Shown: positions 51,498 to 62,078, counted from the first letter of the stretch. The stretch: DNA of 64,000 bases from Bradyrhizobium stylosanthis (GCF_001641335.1 NZ_LVEM01000007.1:1-64000); one strand, 5' to 3'. The notes: generated by a model not told the origin, from the sequence alone. Translations and numbers: made by a program.

Positions 51498-52391
51498 ATG
51501 CCAATGGATCTTCGCCGGCTCCGCTATTTCGTCGCCGTCGCCGAGACGCGCAGCATCGGCAAGGCCGCCGAGCGGCTGCGGATGGCACAGCCCCCGCTCT
51601 CGGTGCAGATCCGCAAGCTCGAGGCCGAGATCGGCGCGCCGCTGTTCCGCCGCGGCACCCGCGGCATGGACCTGACCGAGGCGGGCCAGGCGCTGCTGGC
51701 ACGCGCCAGCGAGGCGCTGGCGCTGGCGGCGGACGGTGCCGAAGCCGCGCGCGCGGTCGCCGCGGGGCGGCGCGGCCGGCTGTCGGTCGGCTACATGTTC
51801 GTGCTCGCGAATGCGATGCTGCCGCGGCTCATTCCCGAGCTGCGCCGCTCGGTGCCCGGCGTCGACCTCGAATTCGCCGAGCTCAGCGCCTCGACGCGCG
51901 AGGCCCGGGTGCTCGATCGCAGCGTCACGGTTGCGCTGTGCATGCCGGCCATCAACCATCCCGAGATCCAGGTGGCGCGGATCGGTACGCAGCGCCTGAT
52001 GCTGGCCATGCCGATCCGCTCGCCGCTCGCCCGCCTGAGCTCCGTGCCAATGGCGAAATTGCACGGCCGTCCGCTGATCGCGCTTCCGCATCCGGACCAC
52101 GGTCCCGCATCGTCCGCCGTGGTCCCCCTGCTCCGCCGGCACCAGGTGGTGATGCCGATCGCGAGCCGCGTCGAGACGGTGCATTCGGCGATGAGCCTGG
52201 TGCTGGCAGGCGAAGGCCTCGCCATCCTGCCGGCCTGCGCGCAGCTCGGCGCGCCGCGCGGCATCGTGTTCAGGCCGCTGCGCGAAGCCACCGACTCCCT
52301 CGACATCGCGGTGTGCTGGCGGCGGGATTCCCACAGCCCGCTGATCGGCACCTTCCTCAAATGCGCAGAGAAGGCCGTCGCGCGGATGTGA
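51498..52391 (+). CDS. LysR-family transcriptional regulator of the amidase operon (predicted)
   Basis: A 297-residue LysR regulator starting MPMDLRRLRYFVAVAETRSIGKAAERL (quoted in part), with the helix-turn-helix MAQPPLSVQIRKLEAEIGAPLFRR. The substrate-binding domain includes RLSVGYMFVLANAMLPRLIP and VETVHSAMSLVLAGEGLAILPA, like the BenM/CatR group. It diverges from the amidase-ABC operon with 116 bases between the starts; the direct repeat ATACG(A)TTTT occurs at 51463 and 51485, 22 bases apart. An ATG at 51504 is also possible. Confidence 0.9.
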   Translation: MPMDLRRLRYFVAVAETRSIGKAAERLRMAQPPLSVQIRKLEAEIGAPLFRRGTRGMDLTEAGQALLARASEALALAADGAEAARAVAAGRRGRLSVGYMFVLANAMLPRLIPELRRSVPGVDLEFAELSASTREARVLDRSVTVALCMPAINHPEIQVARIGTQRLMLAMPIRSPLARLSSVPMAKLHGRPLIALPHPDHGPASSAVVPLLRRHQVVMPIASRVETVHSAMSLVLAGEGLAILPACAQLGAPRGIVFRPLREATDSLDIAVCWRRDSHSPLIGTFLKCAEKAVARM

Positions 52392-52400
52392 GTAGTGACC

Positions 52401-52460
52401 TTCCCCTCTCCCCTTGCGGGAGAGGGTGGATCGTCGCGAAGCGGCGAGACGGGTGAGGGG
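52401..52460. repeat. REP-like palindrome after the LysR gene
   Basis: The unit CCTCTCCCCTTGCGGGAGAGG is followed by GTCGCGAAGCGGCGAGAC and GGGTGAGGGG. It has the same design as the unit at 44255 and starts 10 bases after the LysR stop, where it could act as an mRNA 3' end stabiliser or terminator. Confidence 0.7.
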
Positions 52461-52480
52461 TTCTCTCCACGAACTCGGAA

Positions 52481-52574
52481 CGTAGGGTGGGCAAAGGCGC
52501 ACTTGCGCCGTGCCCACCACGCTATCGCGTTTACGACAAAGGTGGTGGGCACGCTTCGCTTTGCCCACCCTACG
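52481..52574. repeat. Nested palindrome of a second repeat family
   Basis: Outer perfect 16-base arms CGTAGGGTGGGCAAAG (52481-52496) and CTTTGCCCACCCTACG (52559-52574) enclose inner perfect 11-base arms GTGCCCACCAC (52510-52520) and GTGGTGGGCAC (52542-52552). No gene fits the 94 bases. It is a different family from the CTTCTCCC units on both sides of it. Confidence 0.75.
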
Positions 52575-52596
52575 ATACTGTCGTCGCGGAGAGAAA

Positions 52597-52643
52597 CCCC
52601 TCATCCGGCGCTTCGCGCCACCTTCTCCCACAAGGGAGAAGGG
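52597..52643. repeat. REP-like palindrome, inverted copy of the 44.3-kb unit
   Basis: The sequence runs CCCCTCATCC, GGCGCTTCGCGCC, ACCTTCTCCCACAAGGGAGA and AGGG. Its reverse complement matches the unit at 44255-44308 at almost every base. It ends 10 bases before the stop of the PfkB kinase gene. Confidence 0.75.
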
Positions 52644-52652
52644 AAGTGCGGC

Positions 52653-53588
52653 CTACAGGCTCCACTCGACCTCGTGGCTCCACGGCGGATCGGCGCCCGG
52701 ACGGGTGCAGGTCAGGCCGGCACAATTGGCGGCAAAGGTCAGCGTGCGGCGAAGCTCGTCAGCGCTGATCTGCTTGAGCCCCTCGCGCACAAGGCATCCC
52801 TGCTTGTGCAGGGCGAACAGCAGCGCGGCCTGAAAACTGTCGCCGGCGCCGATGGTGTCGGCGACCACCACCTGCGGCGCGGCAACCTCGATCTGCCCTG
52901 CGGCCGCGTGCCAGGCGATCGCGCCGTTGTTGCCGCGGGTGATGACGACGAGGCTTGTGCCCTGCCCCAGCAATGCGCTCGCGCGCCGCTGATAAGGCTC
53001 CTCGCCATAGAGATAGGCGAAGTCGACGTCGGACATCTTGATGAGATCGGCCTGTTTCGCGAACTCGGCCATGCGCGCGAGATAGGCCGGCTTGTCCTTC
53101 ACCAGGTTGGGCCTGCAGTTCGGATCGAAGGAGATCGTGGACGATGACCGCGCGTCCGCGATCAGGGCCTTTGTCTCGGCCGCGCCCTGGTCGTTGACCA
53201 GCGTGGTCGAGCCGACATGGACGGCCTCGACGTCGGCGAAGGGAATCGTCCCGCGCCGATACGTCCAGCTCCGCGTCGCGGTCTCGGCATCGTAGAAGGC
53301 ATAGTGCGAGTCGCCGGCGACGATGCGGACGAAGGCGAGCGTGGTCTGGTGCTCGCTGCGGGTGGCGAGATCGAGCGCGACATACGAGTCGCTCGCGTGG
53401 TCTGCGATCATCCGCCCGAACAGGTCGGTCGAGATGCCGCCCACAAAACCGGTCGGCGCACCCAGCCGCGCCATGCCGATCGCGACATTCAGGCATGAGC
53501 CGCCGACCGCGGGCATCACCGCCTCGCGCCCTTCCGCGCTTTTCGTCGGCACGAAATCGATCAGCGCATCGCCGCAGGATAACAGCAT
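52653..53588 (-). CDS. PfkB-family sugar kinase, likely fructokinase
   Basis: A 311-residue ribokinase-fold kinase. It begins MLLSCGDALIDFVP, has GGSCLNVAIGMARLG, FVGGISTDLFGRMI and the catalytic/anion-hole motif VVADTIGAGDSFQAALLFAL (Asp is the base). In polyol operons of alphaproteobacteria such kinases phosphorylate fructose formed from sorbitol or mannitol. The ATG at 53588, 5 bases after the pentulose kinase stop with an AGAGG-type site, is chosen over TTG at 53597. It is the last gene of the operon. Confidence 0.88.
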   Translation of the reverse strand: MLLSCGDALIDFVPTKSAEGREAVMPAVGGSCLNVAIGMARLGAPTGFVGGISTDLFGRMIADHASDSYVALDLATRSEHQTTLAFVRIVAGDSHYAFYDAETATRSWTYRRGTIPFADVEAVHVGSTTLVNDQGAAETKALIADARSSSTISFDPNCRPNLVKDKPAYLARMAEFAKQADLIKMSDVDFAYLYGEEPYQRRASALLGQGTSLVVITRGNNGAIAWHAAAGQIEVAAPQVVVADTIGAGDSFQAALLFALHKQGCLVREGLKQISADELRRTLTFAANCAGLTCTRPGADPPWSHEVEWSL

Positions 53589-53593
53589 TCTTC

Positions 53594-55240
53594 TCAACCT
53601 CTGGCGACATCGCGCATCGCGGCACGGCTGCCGCGATCGACCTCGCGCAGCAGCTTGTAGACGTCCCGCTTGCGCTTGTGAAACCCGGCCATCTCTGGCG
53701 CGGTCGGTTCGCTCTTGCGGCCCAGCGCCGACATCTTTGCCATGGTCTCGCCGATCGACGCATAAGCGCCACCGGCCACCGCCCCGAGCATGGCCGCGCC
53801 GAGCAGCACAGGTTCCTTCGTCTGCGGCAGCGCGACGGTGAGACCGGTGGTGTCGGCCATGATCTGCCGCACCAGCGGACTGCGGCTGGCGCCGCCGCCC
53901 ATGATCATGAGGCTGGCGTGCACGCCATGCGCGGCAAAGGCCTCGATCACCTCGGCGAGGCCATAGGCGAGACCGCAGAGGCCGGCGACGAACAGCCGCT
54001 CCATCGAGGCGATGTCGGTGTCGAGATCGAGACCGGCGATCACGGCGCGGGTGTCGGGATCGGCATAGGGCGAGCGGTTGCCGATGAATTCGGGCAGCAC
54101 ATGAACGTCACGCGCGAGCAGCGCGGCGCGGCTGGCATCGCCGGCGCGCGCGATGATGCGGCGTTCGAGGAACTCGATGAGGTCGACGCCTTCGCTTCGC
54201 GCCGCCGCGCTCGCATCCGTGTGGCCGGGATGTGACTTGAGCAGATGATCGATCGCGGCGCCGGCGGCGGACTGTCCGCCTTCGTTGAGCCAGAACTCCG
54301 GCACCATGCCGGAATAATAAGGCCCCCACACGCCCGGCACGAAGCACGGCTCCCTTGTCGTCGCCATGATGCAGGCCGACGTTCCCATGATGTAGGCGAG
54401 ACGGTCGCTGACATCGCTCGCGCCGCCCGCCCCGTCGCGCCCGCCGATCGCACCGATGCCGCCGGCATGCGCGTCGATCAGGGATGCGCCGACCGGGGTG
54501 CCACGCGTCAGGCCGAGCTCGGCTGCGGCGGCGCCGGTGAGGCCCGCGCCAAGCCGCGTGCCGGGCGCGACGATATCGGTGCCGATACGGGCATATTTCT
54601 CGCTGACGAAGTCGGACAGGCCGATGCGCTTGAAGAACGGCGCACTCCAGCCGCCGCCATCATGGGCGAGATAGTTCCACTTGCAAGTGACGGTGCAGGT
54701 CGAGCGTTGCAGCGAACCGGTCGCGCGCCAGGTCAGATAGTCCGCGAGATCGAAGAAGTGACCTGCGGCGTCGAAACTGGCGCGCAGATGCCGCTTCAGC
54801 CACAGCAGCTTCGGCATCTCCATCTCCGGCGAGATCGAGCCGCCGACATAGCGCAGCACGGCATCCTCGGTCTCGTTGATCAACCGCGCTTCGGCCGTGG
54901 CGCGATGGTCCATCCAGACGATGACGTTGCGCTGGGCGTCGCCGGAGGCGCTGACGGTGAGCGGCTCGCCTTGCGGATCAAGCACCACGAGGGAACAGGT
55001 CGCGTCGAAACCGATGCCGCCGATGCTGCCCGGCGCAATCGCCGCTTCCGCCATCGCTGCGCGCACCGATCTGGCGCAGGCTTCCCAGATGTCCTGCGAG
55101 GACTGTTCGACGATGTCGCCGGGCTCGTGCCAGATCCGGATCGGATGCCGCGCGGTCGCGAGCAGCGTTCCGGCCTCGTCAAACACCCCTGCCCGCGTGC
55201 TCGTGGTCCCCACGTCGACGCCGATATTCGCTCGCGGCAT
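53594..55240 (-). CDS. FGGY-family pentulose kinase, D-ribulokinase-like
   Basis: A 548-residue kinase starting MPRANIGVDVGTTSTRAGVFDEAG. It resembles the FGGY group of pentulose kinases more than xylulokinase: IGGIGFDATCSLVVLD, VIVWMDHRATAEA, KLLWLKRHL, YIMGTSACIM and GGGASRSPLVRQIMAD. It would make a pentulose 5-phosphate such as D-ribulose 5-phosphate from the ketose produced by the SDR. The ATG at 55240 has GGGAG 7-8 bases upstream; the longer frame to 55303 lacks one. Confidence 0.88.
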   Translation of the reverse strand: MPRANIGVDVGTTSTRAGVFDEAGTLLATARHPIRIWHEPGDIVEQSSQDIWEACARSVRAAMAEAAIAPGSIGGIGFDATCSLVVLDPQGEPLTVSASGDAQRNVIVWMDHRATAEARLINETEDAVLRYVGGSISPEMEMPKLLWLKRHLRASFDAAGHFFDLADYLTWRATGSLQRSTCTVTCKWNYLAHDGGGWSAPFFKRIGLSDFVSEKYARIGTDIVAPGTRLGAGLTGAAAAELGLTRGTPVGASLIDAHAGGIGAIGGRDGAGGASDVSDRLAYIMGTSACIMATTREPCFVPGVWGPYYSGMVPEFWLNEGGQSAAGAAIDHLLKSHPGHTDASAAARSEGVDLIEFLERRIIARAGDASRAALLARDVHVLPEFIGNRSPYADPDTRAVIAGLDLDTDIASMERLFVAGLCGLAYGLAEVIEAFAAHGVHASLMIMGGGASRSPLVRQIMADTTGLTVALPQTKEPVLLGAAMLGAVAGGAYASIGETMAKMSALGRKSEPTAPEMAGFHKRKRDVYKLLREVDRGSRAAMRDVARG

Positions 55241-55280
55241 GGTCACTCCCGGTCGCTTTCCGCCAGTTTTGGCGACAAGC

Positions 55281-56054
55281 CTACCAGCAAGTGTAGCCGC
55301 CATCCACCAGCACGATGCTGCCGGTCATCAGGCTCGCGGCTTCCGAGGAGAGGAACAGAACGACCGAGGCGATCTCCTCGACCTGCCCCATCCGCGCCAT
55401 CGGGGTTCCACCGATCCAGGCGTCGTACATCTTCGGATTGCTCTTCACGAAGGCGTTGAGCGGCGTCTCGATATAGGTCGGCGCCACCGCATTGACGCGG
55501 ATGCCGCGCGCGCCCCATTCAGCAGCCAGCGACTTGGTCAGATGGTGCACGGCGGCCTTGGAAGCATTGTAGAAACATTGCTCCTGCGGCTTGTTGACGA
55601 TGAAGCCGGACATCGAGCCGACATTGACGATGGCGCCGCTCCTGGCCTTCAGCATGTGCTTGCCGAATTCGCGGCAGCACCAGAACGTGCCGTTGAGATT
55701 GACGTCGATGACGTTGAGCCAGTGCTCGTCGGTGACGGTCTCGGCCGGCGTCTCGCTGCGGGCAATGCCGGCATTGTTGACCAGGATGTCGACCTTGCCG
55801 TGGCGGGCGACGAGGTCGCTTGCGACCTCGGCCACGCGTTTGGTGTCGGTGACGTCCATGATCGCGGTCTCGACGTCAAAACCCTTGGCTTTCAACTCGG
55901 CCTTCGCGCTGTCGGCGACCTTGCTGTCACGGTCACCGATGATGACCTTGGCGCCGGCTTCGGCCAGCGCCTCGGCGCAGCCCAGGCCGATGCCCTGCCC
56001 GCCGCCGGTGATGAACGCGGTCTTGCCGTTCAATCTGAATTTTTCCAGGTACAT
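55281..56054 (-). CDS. SDR-family polyol dehydrogenase
   Basis: A 257-residue classical short-chain dehydrogenase. The NAD site TGGGQGIGLGCAEAL, NNAGIARS, and the catalytic Ser (VNVGSMSG) with Tyr and Lys in CFYNASKAAVHHL are all present, and the end is MTGSIVLVDGGYTCW, like sorbitol/arabinitol/galactitol dehydrogenases. In this operon it would oxidise an imported polyol to a ketose for the FGGY or PfkB kinase. The exact polyol cannot be told from sequence. It sits between the ATPase and FGGY genes. Confidence 0.9.
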   Translation of the reverse strand: MYLEKFRLNGKTAFITGGGQGIGLGCAEALAEAGAKVIIGDRDSKVADSAKAELKAKGFDVETAIMDVTDTKRVAEVASDLVARHGKVDILVNNAGIARSETPAETVTDEHWLNVIDVNLNGTFWCCREFGKHMLKARSGAIVNVGSMSGFIVNKPQEQCFYNASKAAVHHLTKSLAAEWGARGIRVNAVAPTYIETPLNAFVKSNPKMYDAWIGGTPMARMGQVEEIASVVLFLSSEAASLMTGSIVLVDGGYTCW

Positions 56055-56083
56055 GGTGTTTATCCGTGTCTTGCCGTTTCTTG

Positions 56084-57055
<972 letters not shown>

Positions 57056-57065
57056 GGCAGCCCCT

Positions 57066-57896
57066 CTACTTCACCGCGCCAAAGGTGAGCCCGCGCACGA
57101 GCTGCTTCTGGCTGAACCAACCGAGGACGAGAATGGGCGCGATCGCCAGCGTCGAGGCCGCCGACAGTTTTGCCCAGAACAGCCCTTCCGGGCTCGAGTA
57201 GGAGGCGATGAACGTGGTGAGCGGCGCGGCGTTCGACGTCGACAGGTTGAGCGTCCAGAACGCCTCGTTCCAGGCCAGGATCAGGTTGAGCAGCAGCGTG
57301 GACGCGAGGCCCGGGATCGCCATCGGCGTCAGCACATAGACCAGCTCGCGACCGATGGTGGCACCGTCCATGCGCGCGGCCTCCAGGATGTCGCGCGGGA
57401 TCTCCTTGAAGTACGTAAAGAGCATCCAGATCACGATCGGCAGATTGCCGAGGCAGAGGATGAAGACGAGACCGATGCGCGAATCGAGCAGGCCGACGGT
57501 CTTGTAGATCAGGTAGATCGGCACCAGCACGCCGACCGGCGGCATCATCTTGGTCGAGAGCATCCAGAGCAGGATGTCCTTGGTGCGCTTGGTCGGCGAG
57601 AACGCCATCGACCACGCCGCGGGGATCGCGATCAACAGCGCAATGAGGGTCGAGCCGCCGGCGATGATGACGGAGTTCATCGCGTGGTGGAAATAGTCGC
57701 TGCGCTCCTGCACGGTGACGTAGTTCTCGAGGGTCCAGTGGAAGAACAGGAAGGACGGCGGGATGGCGAAGGCCTCGAGCTCGGTCTTGAAGCTCGCCAG
57801 CACCATCCACAGGATCGGGAAGAAGATCAGGAAGCCGAACAGCCAGGCCCCGATCGTCGAGATGACCACGCGCTGCCTCGTCGCCATGCGTGCCAT
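57066..57896 (-). CDS. Sugar-alcohol ABC transporter permease (MalG/SmoG-like)
   Basis: A 276-residue CUT1 permease. After a short basic start comes ISTIGAWLFGFLIFFPILWMVL; the EAA loop is EIPRDILEAARMDGATIGRELVYVLTPMAIPG (quoted in part: ILEAARMDGATI), and the end is VRGLTFGAVKG-like. The ATG at 57896 sits 1 base after the stop of the other permease gene. The next gene is the ATPase. Confidence 0.93.
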   Translation of the reverse strand: MARMATRQRVVISTIGAWLFGFLIFFPILWMVLASFKTELEAFAIPPSFLFFHWTLENYVTVQERSDYFHHAMNSVIIAGGSTLIALLIAIPAAWSMAFSPTKRTKDILLWMLSTKMMPPVGVLVPIYLIYKTVGLLDSRIGLVFILCLGNLPIVIWMLFTYFKEIPRDILEAARMDGATIGRELVYVLTPMAIPGLASTLLLNLILAWNEAFWTLNLSTSNAAPLTTFIASYSSPEGLFWAKLSAASTLAIAPILVLGWFSQKQLVRGLTFGAVK

Positions 57897-57897
57897 G

Positions 57898-58770
57898 TCA
57901 GGCCTCCAGATTGCGGCCGACGATGCGGACGAGGAAGAAGGCGACGATGTTGGCGATCACCACCGCGACGAGGCCGCCGGCCGAGGCGCTACCGACGTCG
58001 AACTGGATCAGCGCCTGCGAATAGATCAGGAAGGCGATGTTGGTGGTCTGCAGGCCCGGTCCGCCGCCGGTGGTGACGAAGATCTCCGCGAACACGGTCA
58101 GCAGGAAGATGGTCTCGATCAGGATCACCACGGTGATGGGCCGCGCCAGATGCGGCAGCGTGATGTAGATGAAGGTCGAGACGGCGCTGGCGCCGTCCAT
58201 TTCGGCGGCCTCCTTCTGCTCCTCGTCGAGCGATTGCAGCGCTGTCAGCAGGATCAGCGTCGCGAACGGCAGCCATTGCCAGGCGACGATCAGGATCACC
58301 GAGAACAGGGGCACGTCGTTGAACCAGTCGACCGGCGTCAGCCCGACCAGTTTCGCCAGCCACGCGAACAGGCCGGAGACCGGATGCATCAACAGGTTCT
58401 TCCAGACCAGAGCGCTCACCGTCGGCATCACGAAGAATGGCGCGATTACCATCAGCCGCACGAAATTGCGCCCGATTACGGGCTGATCGAGCAGCAGCGC
58501 CAGGGGAATGCCGAGCAGGATGGTCAGCGCCAGCACGGAGCCGACCAGCACCAGCGTATTCTGGAGCGAGGCGAGGAAGGCCGGGTCTGTGAGGAAGTAG
58601 CGGAAGTTCTCCAGGCCGACGAATTCTTCGGAGCCGGGATCGAGCAGGCTATAGTGCAGCGTCGAGAAATAGATCGTCAGCGCCAGCGGAACGATCATCC
58701 AGATGAAGAGTAGCCCGACGGCCGGGGTCAGGAGCGACCGCGCAAGAAGCTGCGTCTGCCGGGTTGCCAT
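57898..58770 (-). CDS. Sugar-alcohol ABC transporter permease (MalF/SmoF-like)
   Basis: A 290-residue CUT1 permease from the ATG at 58770 (MATRQTQLLARSLLTPAV), which has AAGG just upstream; the frame extends to 58806 without a ribosome site. Six helices are predicted; the EAA loop reads EEQKEAAEMDGASAVSTFIYITLPHL (in part EAAEMDGASA). It pairs with the next permease. Confidence 0.92.
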   Translation of the reverse strand: MATRQTQLLARSLLTPAVGLLFIWMIVPLALTIYFSTLHYSLLDPGSEEFVGLENFRYFLTDPAFLASLQNTLVLVGSVLALTILLGIPLALLLDQPVIGRNFVRLMVIAPFFVMPTVSALVWKNLLMHPVSGLFAWLAKLVGLTPVDWFNDVPLFSVILIVAWQWLPFATLILLTALQSLDEEQKEAAEMDGASAVSTFIYITLPHLARPITVVILIETIFLLTVFAEIFVTTGGGPGLQTTNIAFLIYSQALIQFDVGSASAGGLVAVVIANIVAFFLVRIVGRNLEA

Positions 58771-58854
58771 CCTTGGCTCTCCGCTCGGAGGAAGAAGGGC
58801 GGCCATCCAGCAAGGATGGATGGCCGCAAGTTTGAGCTCAGGGAGAGCTCGGGT

Positions 58855-60165
<1,311 letters not shown>

Positions 60166-60191
60166 GGTGGACCTCCCTTGGACTCGCGCTT

Positions 60192-60226
60192 TTGAGCATA
60201 TGCCCACGCGTTGGGCGTATGTTCAA
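60192..60226 (-). promoter_or_regulatory. Candidate SorC-type operator ahead of the polyol transporter operon
   Basis: TTGAGCATATGCCCA, five bases (CGCGT), then TGGGCGTATGTTCAA: a 35-base dyad with half-sites TTGA-C-ATA-GCCCA. The same architecture occurs at 62044-62078, upstream of the HAD-SorC unit. It ends about 26 bases before the binding-protein start codon, close enough to govern its promoter. Confidence 0.65.
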
Positions 60227-60317
60227 CGGAGGGACGACCGTTGTCAAGCAGGCGCGCTGGCGTTTGCGCAACTTATGAGTGCTGCGGTGCGGGAGGTGGG
60301 CTGATTGGACACACGAG

Positions 60318-60410
60318 GTCGTCATGGCCGGGCTTGTCCCGGGCATCCACGAGAGTGTCACGAGCGGTGCCAAGAATGTGGATGGCCGGGACAAGCCCGG
60401 CCATGACGAC
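60318..60410. repeat. Long palindrome between the SorC gene and the polyol operon
   Basis: Two 33-base arms (60318-60350 and 60378-60410), containing CATGGCCGGGCTTGTCCCGG and its complement, pair with one mismatch around a 27-base centre. It starts 6 bases after the SorC stop. It is a typical rhizobial intergenic palindrome and could end the SorC transcript. Confidence 0.75.
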
Positions 60411-60415
60411 GTCGA

Positions 60416-61366
60416 CTACCGCTCCAGAATCGCCCTTGCGGTCGCTTCGTCCGTGATCAGCCCGTTGATCAGCCCGCCATTCAACGCCGCCGCGATGGCC
60501 GGCACCTTGGCGGCCCCGACGGCGGCGCCGATCGTGGTGGTCTTCGCCGGCACTTCCGGCGGGATGCTGGTGAGGCGCTTGTTGGTGCCGGCCTTGAGCA
60601 GGCGGCCTTTCGCGTCATATGCCCAGCCGGTGATCTCGCCGATCGCACCCTGCCGCATCATCTCGAACAATTCGTCGCGGGTGACGAAGCCGTCGATATG
60701 GACCTGTGCCTTCTGGTCCATCTGGCCGATGCCGACGAGGCGCAGATCGGCCCTGGCCGCGACCGCCTTCACCTTGGCGATCGGCTCGATGCGCACCATC
60801 TTGTTGCGCTCGTCTTCCGACGACATCAGGAACGGCAGCGGCATCGGATAGTGCCGGGCGCCGGTGCGGTCGGCGAGCCGGCCGACGGTGTCGTAGAAGC
60901 TCGCCGAGCCGTCGGCGGAGATGTTGCCGACCAGCGAGACGATCTGGTGGTTGGGGCGGTCGATCGGCGTGACGCGCTCCACCGCGGCGCGCACCGCCCT
61001 CCCCGTGCCGAGCGCCACGATGACGGGCGTCTCCGAGCGCAGCGTGGAATCGAGCAGGTTGGCGCAGCGCTCGGCAATGCCTGCGGTCGCTTGCGGCGAA
61101 GCAGGATCGGCCGGCACCACCTCGCAATGGACGAGGTCGAACCGCTCCTTCAGGCGCGCCGCCAGCTCCATGCAGGCGGCGATGGGATGCTCGAGCCGGA
61201 AGGTGATGAGCCGCTCGGCGAGGCACAGCGAAACCAGCCGCTGCGCCGAGGCGCGCGAGACCTGGAGCATCTTGGCGATCTCGTCCTGGGTGTGGCCGGC
61301 AATGAAATAGAGCCAGCCGGCACGCGCGGCGTCGTCGAGTCTCGACTTGTCGTTCTCGGCGGCCAT
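60416..61366 (-). CDS. SorC/DeoR-type sugar-binding transcriptional regulator (SmoC-like)
   Basis: A 316-residue regulator. An N-terminal helix-turn-helix (YFIAGHTQDEIAKMLQVSRASAQRLVSLCL, quoted in part TQDEIAKMLQVSRASAQRLV) precedes a sugar-binding domain with VIVALGTGRAVRAAVERV, IVSLVGNISADGSAS and LVGIGQMD. Members of this family in polyol clusters bind phosphorylated sugars or polyols. It lies 6 bases after the HAD gene, in the same direction, and probably binds the paired 35-base operators. Confidence 0.9.
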   Translation of the reverse strand: MAAENDKSRLDDAARAGWLYFIAGHTQDEIAKMLQVSRASAQRLVSLCLAERLITFRLEHPIAACMELAARLKERFDLVHCEVVPADPASPQATAGIAERCANLLDSTLRSETPVIVALGTGRAVRAAVERVTPIDRPNHQIVSLVGNISADGSASFYDTVGRLADRTGARHYPMPLPFLMSSEDERNKMVRIEPIAKVKAVAARADLRLVGIGQMDQKAQVHIDGFVTRDELFEMMRQGAIGEITGWAYDAKGRLLKAGTNKRLTSIPPEVPAKTTTIGAAVGAAKVPAIAAALNGGLINGLITDEATARAILER

Positions 61367-61372
61367 GCGGGC

Positions 61373-62035
61373 CTACGCCTCCCAGAAATCGCTCATGCGC
61401 GCGAAGACCCGATCGGCTCCGGCGGCGGACAATATAGCGCGGCCGTCGCGGGTGCTGTAATGGCCGCCGCCGACAAATCCCCAGACGGTCATGCCGGCCG
61501 CCTTGCCCGCCTGCACGCCGCTGACGCTGTCCTCGATCACCAGCGTGCGCGCGGGATCTGCGCCCATCTTGTCGGCCGCGTAGAGAAACAGATCGGGTGC
61601 CGGCTTGCCGTGGCTGACCATCTGCGCGGTGTAGATGCGATCGCCGAAATGGGCCCGAAGGCCGGTGACGTCGAGCGAGAGCGACACCCGGTCGATGTCG
61701 CTGGACGAGGCCACGCAGGACGGCACGGTCAATCCTGAGATCACGGCCCCCGCCCCGGAGATCGGCTCGAGCGAGGCGGCAAAGGTCTTCAAGACGCGCG
61801 ACTTCAATCGCGGCAGAAAGTCATCCGGCACGACCCGACCCAGATCGCGATAATGCTGCTCGATCGCCCTGGTGCTGCGTCCGAGAAACAGCTCTAGCGC
61901 CTGCTCTACGCTGAGCACGAAGCCGAATTCGGCCAGCACCTCGGACAGGCAGCGGCAGCTCAACAGCTCGCTGTCGACCAGCACGCCGTCGCAGTCGAAG
62001 ATGATCAGATCGGGTTTCGGCCGGCCCTGGTCCAT
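61373..62035 (-). CDS. HAD-family phosphatase / beta-phosphoglucomutase-like hydrolase
   Basis: A 220-residue HAD hydrolase. The nucleophile motif is LIIFDCDGVLVDSELLSC (catalytic Asp pair), followed by VASSSDIDRVSLSLD (motif II), KPAPDLFLYAADKMGADP (motif III Lys) and VIEDSVSGVQAGKAAGMTVWG (motif IV). HAD proteins accompany polyol operons in Rhodobacter and rhizobia and may dephosphorylate toxic polyol or sugar phosphates. It heads the second unit with the SorC gene; the candidate operator ends just 8 bases before its ATG, so the leader must be very short. Confidence 0.9.
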   Translation of the reverse strand: MDQGRPKPDLIIFDCDGVLVDSELLSCRCLSEVLAEFGFVLSVEQALELFLGRSTRAIEQHYRDLGRVVPDDFLPRLKSRVLKTFAASLEPISGAGAVISGLTVPSCVASSSDIDRVSLSLDVTGLRAHFGDRIYTAQMVSHGKPAPDLFLYAADKMGADPARTLVIEDSVSGVQAGKAAGMTVWGFVGGGHYSTRDGRAILSAAGADRVFARMSDFWEA

Positions 62036-62043
62036 CCGGATAT

Positions 62044-62078
62044 TCGATCATATACCCACGCTATGGGCAATAGCTCAA
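62044..62078 (-). promoter_or_regulatory. Candidate SorC-type operator ahead of the HAD-SorC unit
   Basis: On the minus strand TTGAGCTATTGCCCA, five bases (TAGCG), then TGGGTATATGATCGA. The halves match the 60192-60226 site at nearly every conserved base (TTGAGC, TGCCCA, TGGG, TATG). This suggests one regulator, most likely the adjacent SorC protein, for both units and thus autoregulation. Confidence 0.65.

Noticed and set aside
48934..51675. Open frame of 913 codons on the plus strand over the permease and amidase genes
   Set aside because: It spans several real minus-strand genes and shows no recognisable domain; a typical GC-rich shadow.
44255..52643. Possible CRISPR-like repeats
   Set aside because: The repeats are single, palindromic, irregularly spaced and partly inverted; there is no array of direct repeats and no cas gene.
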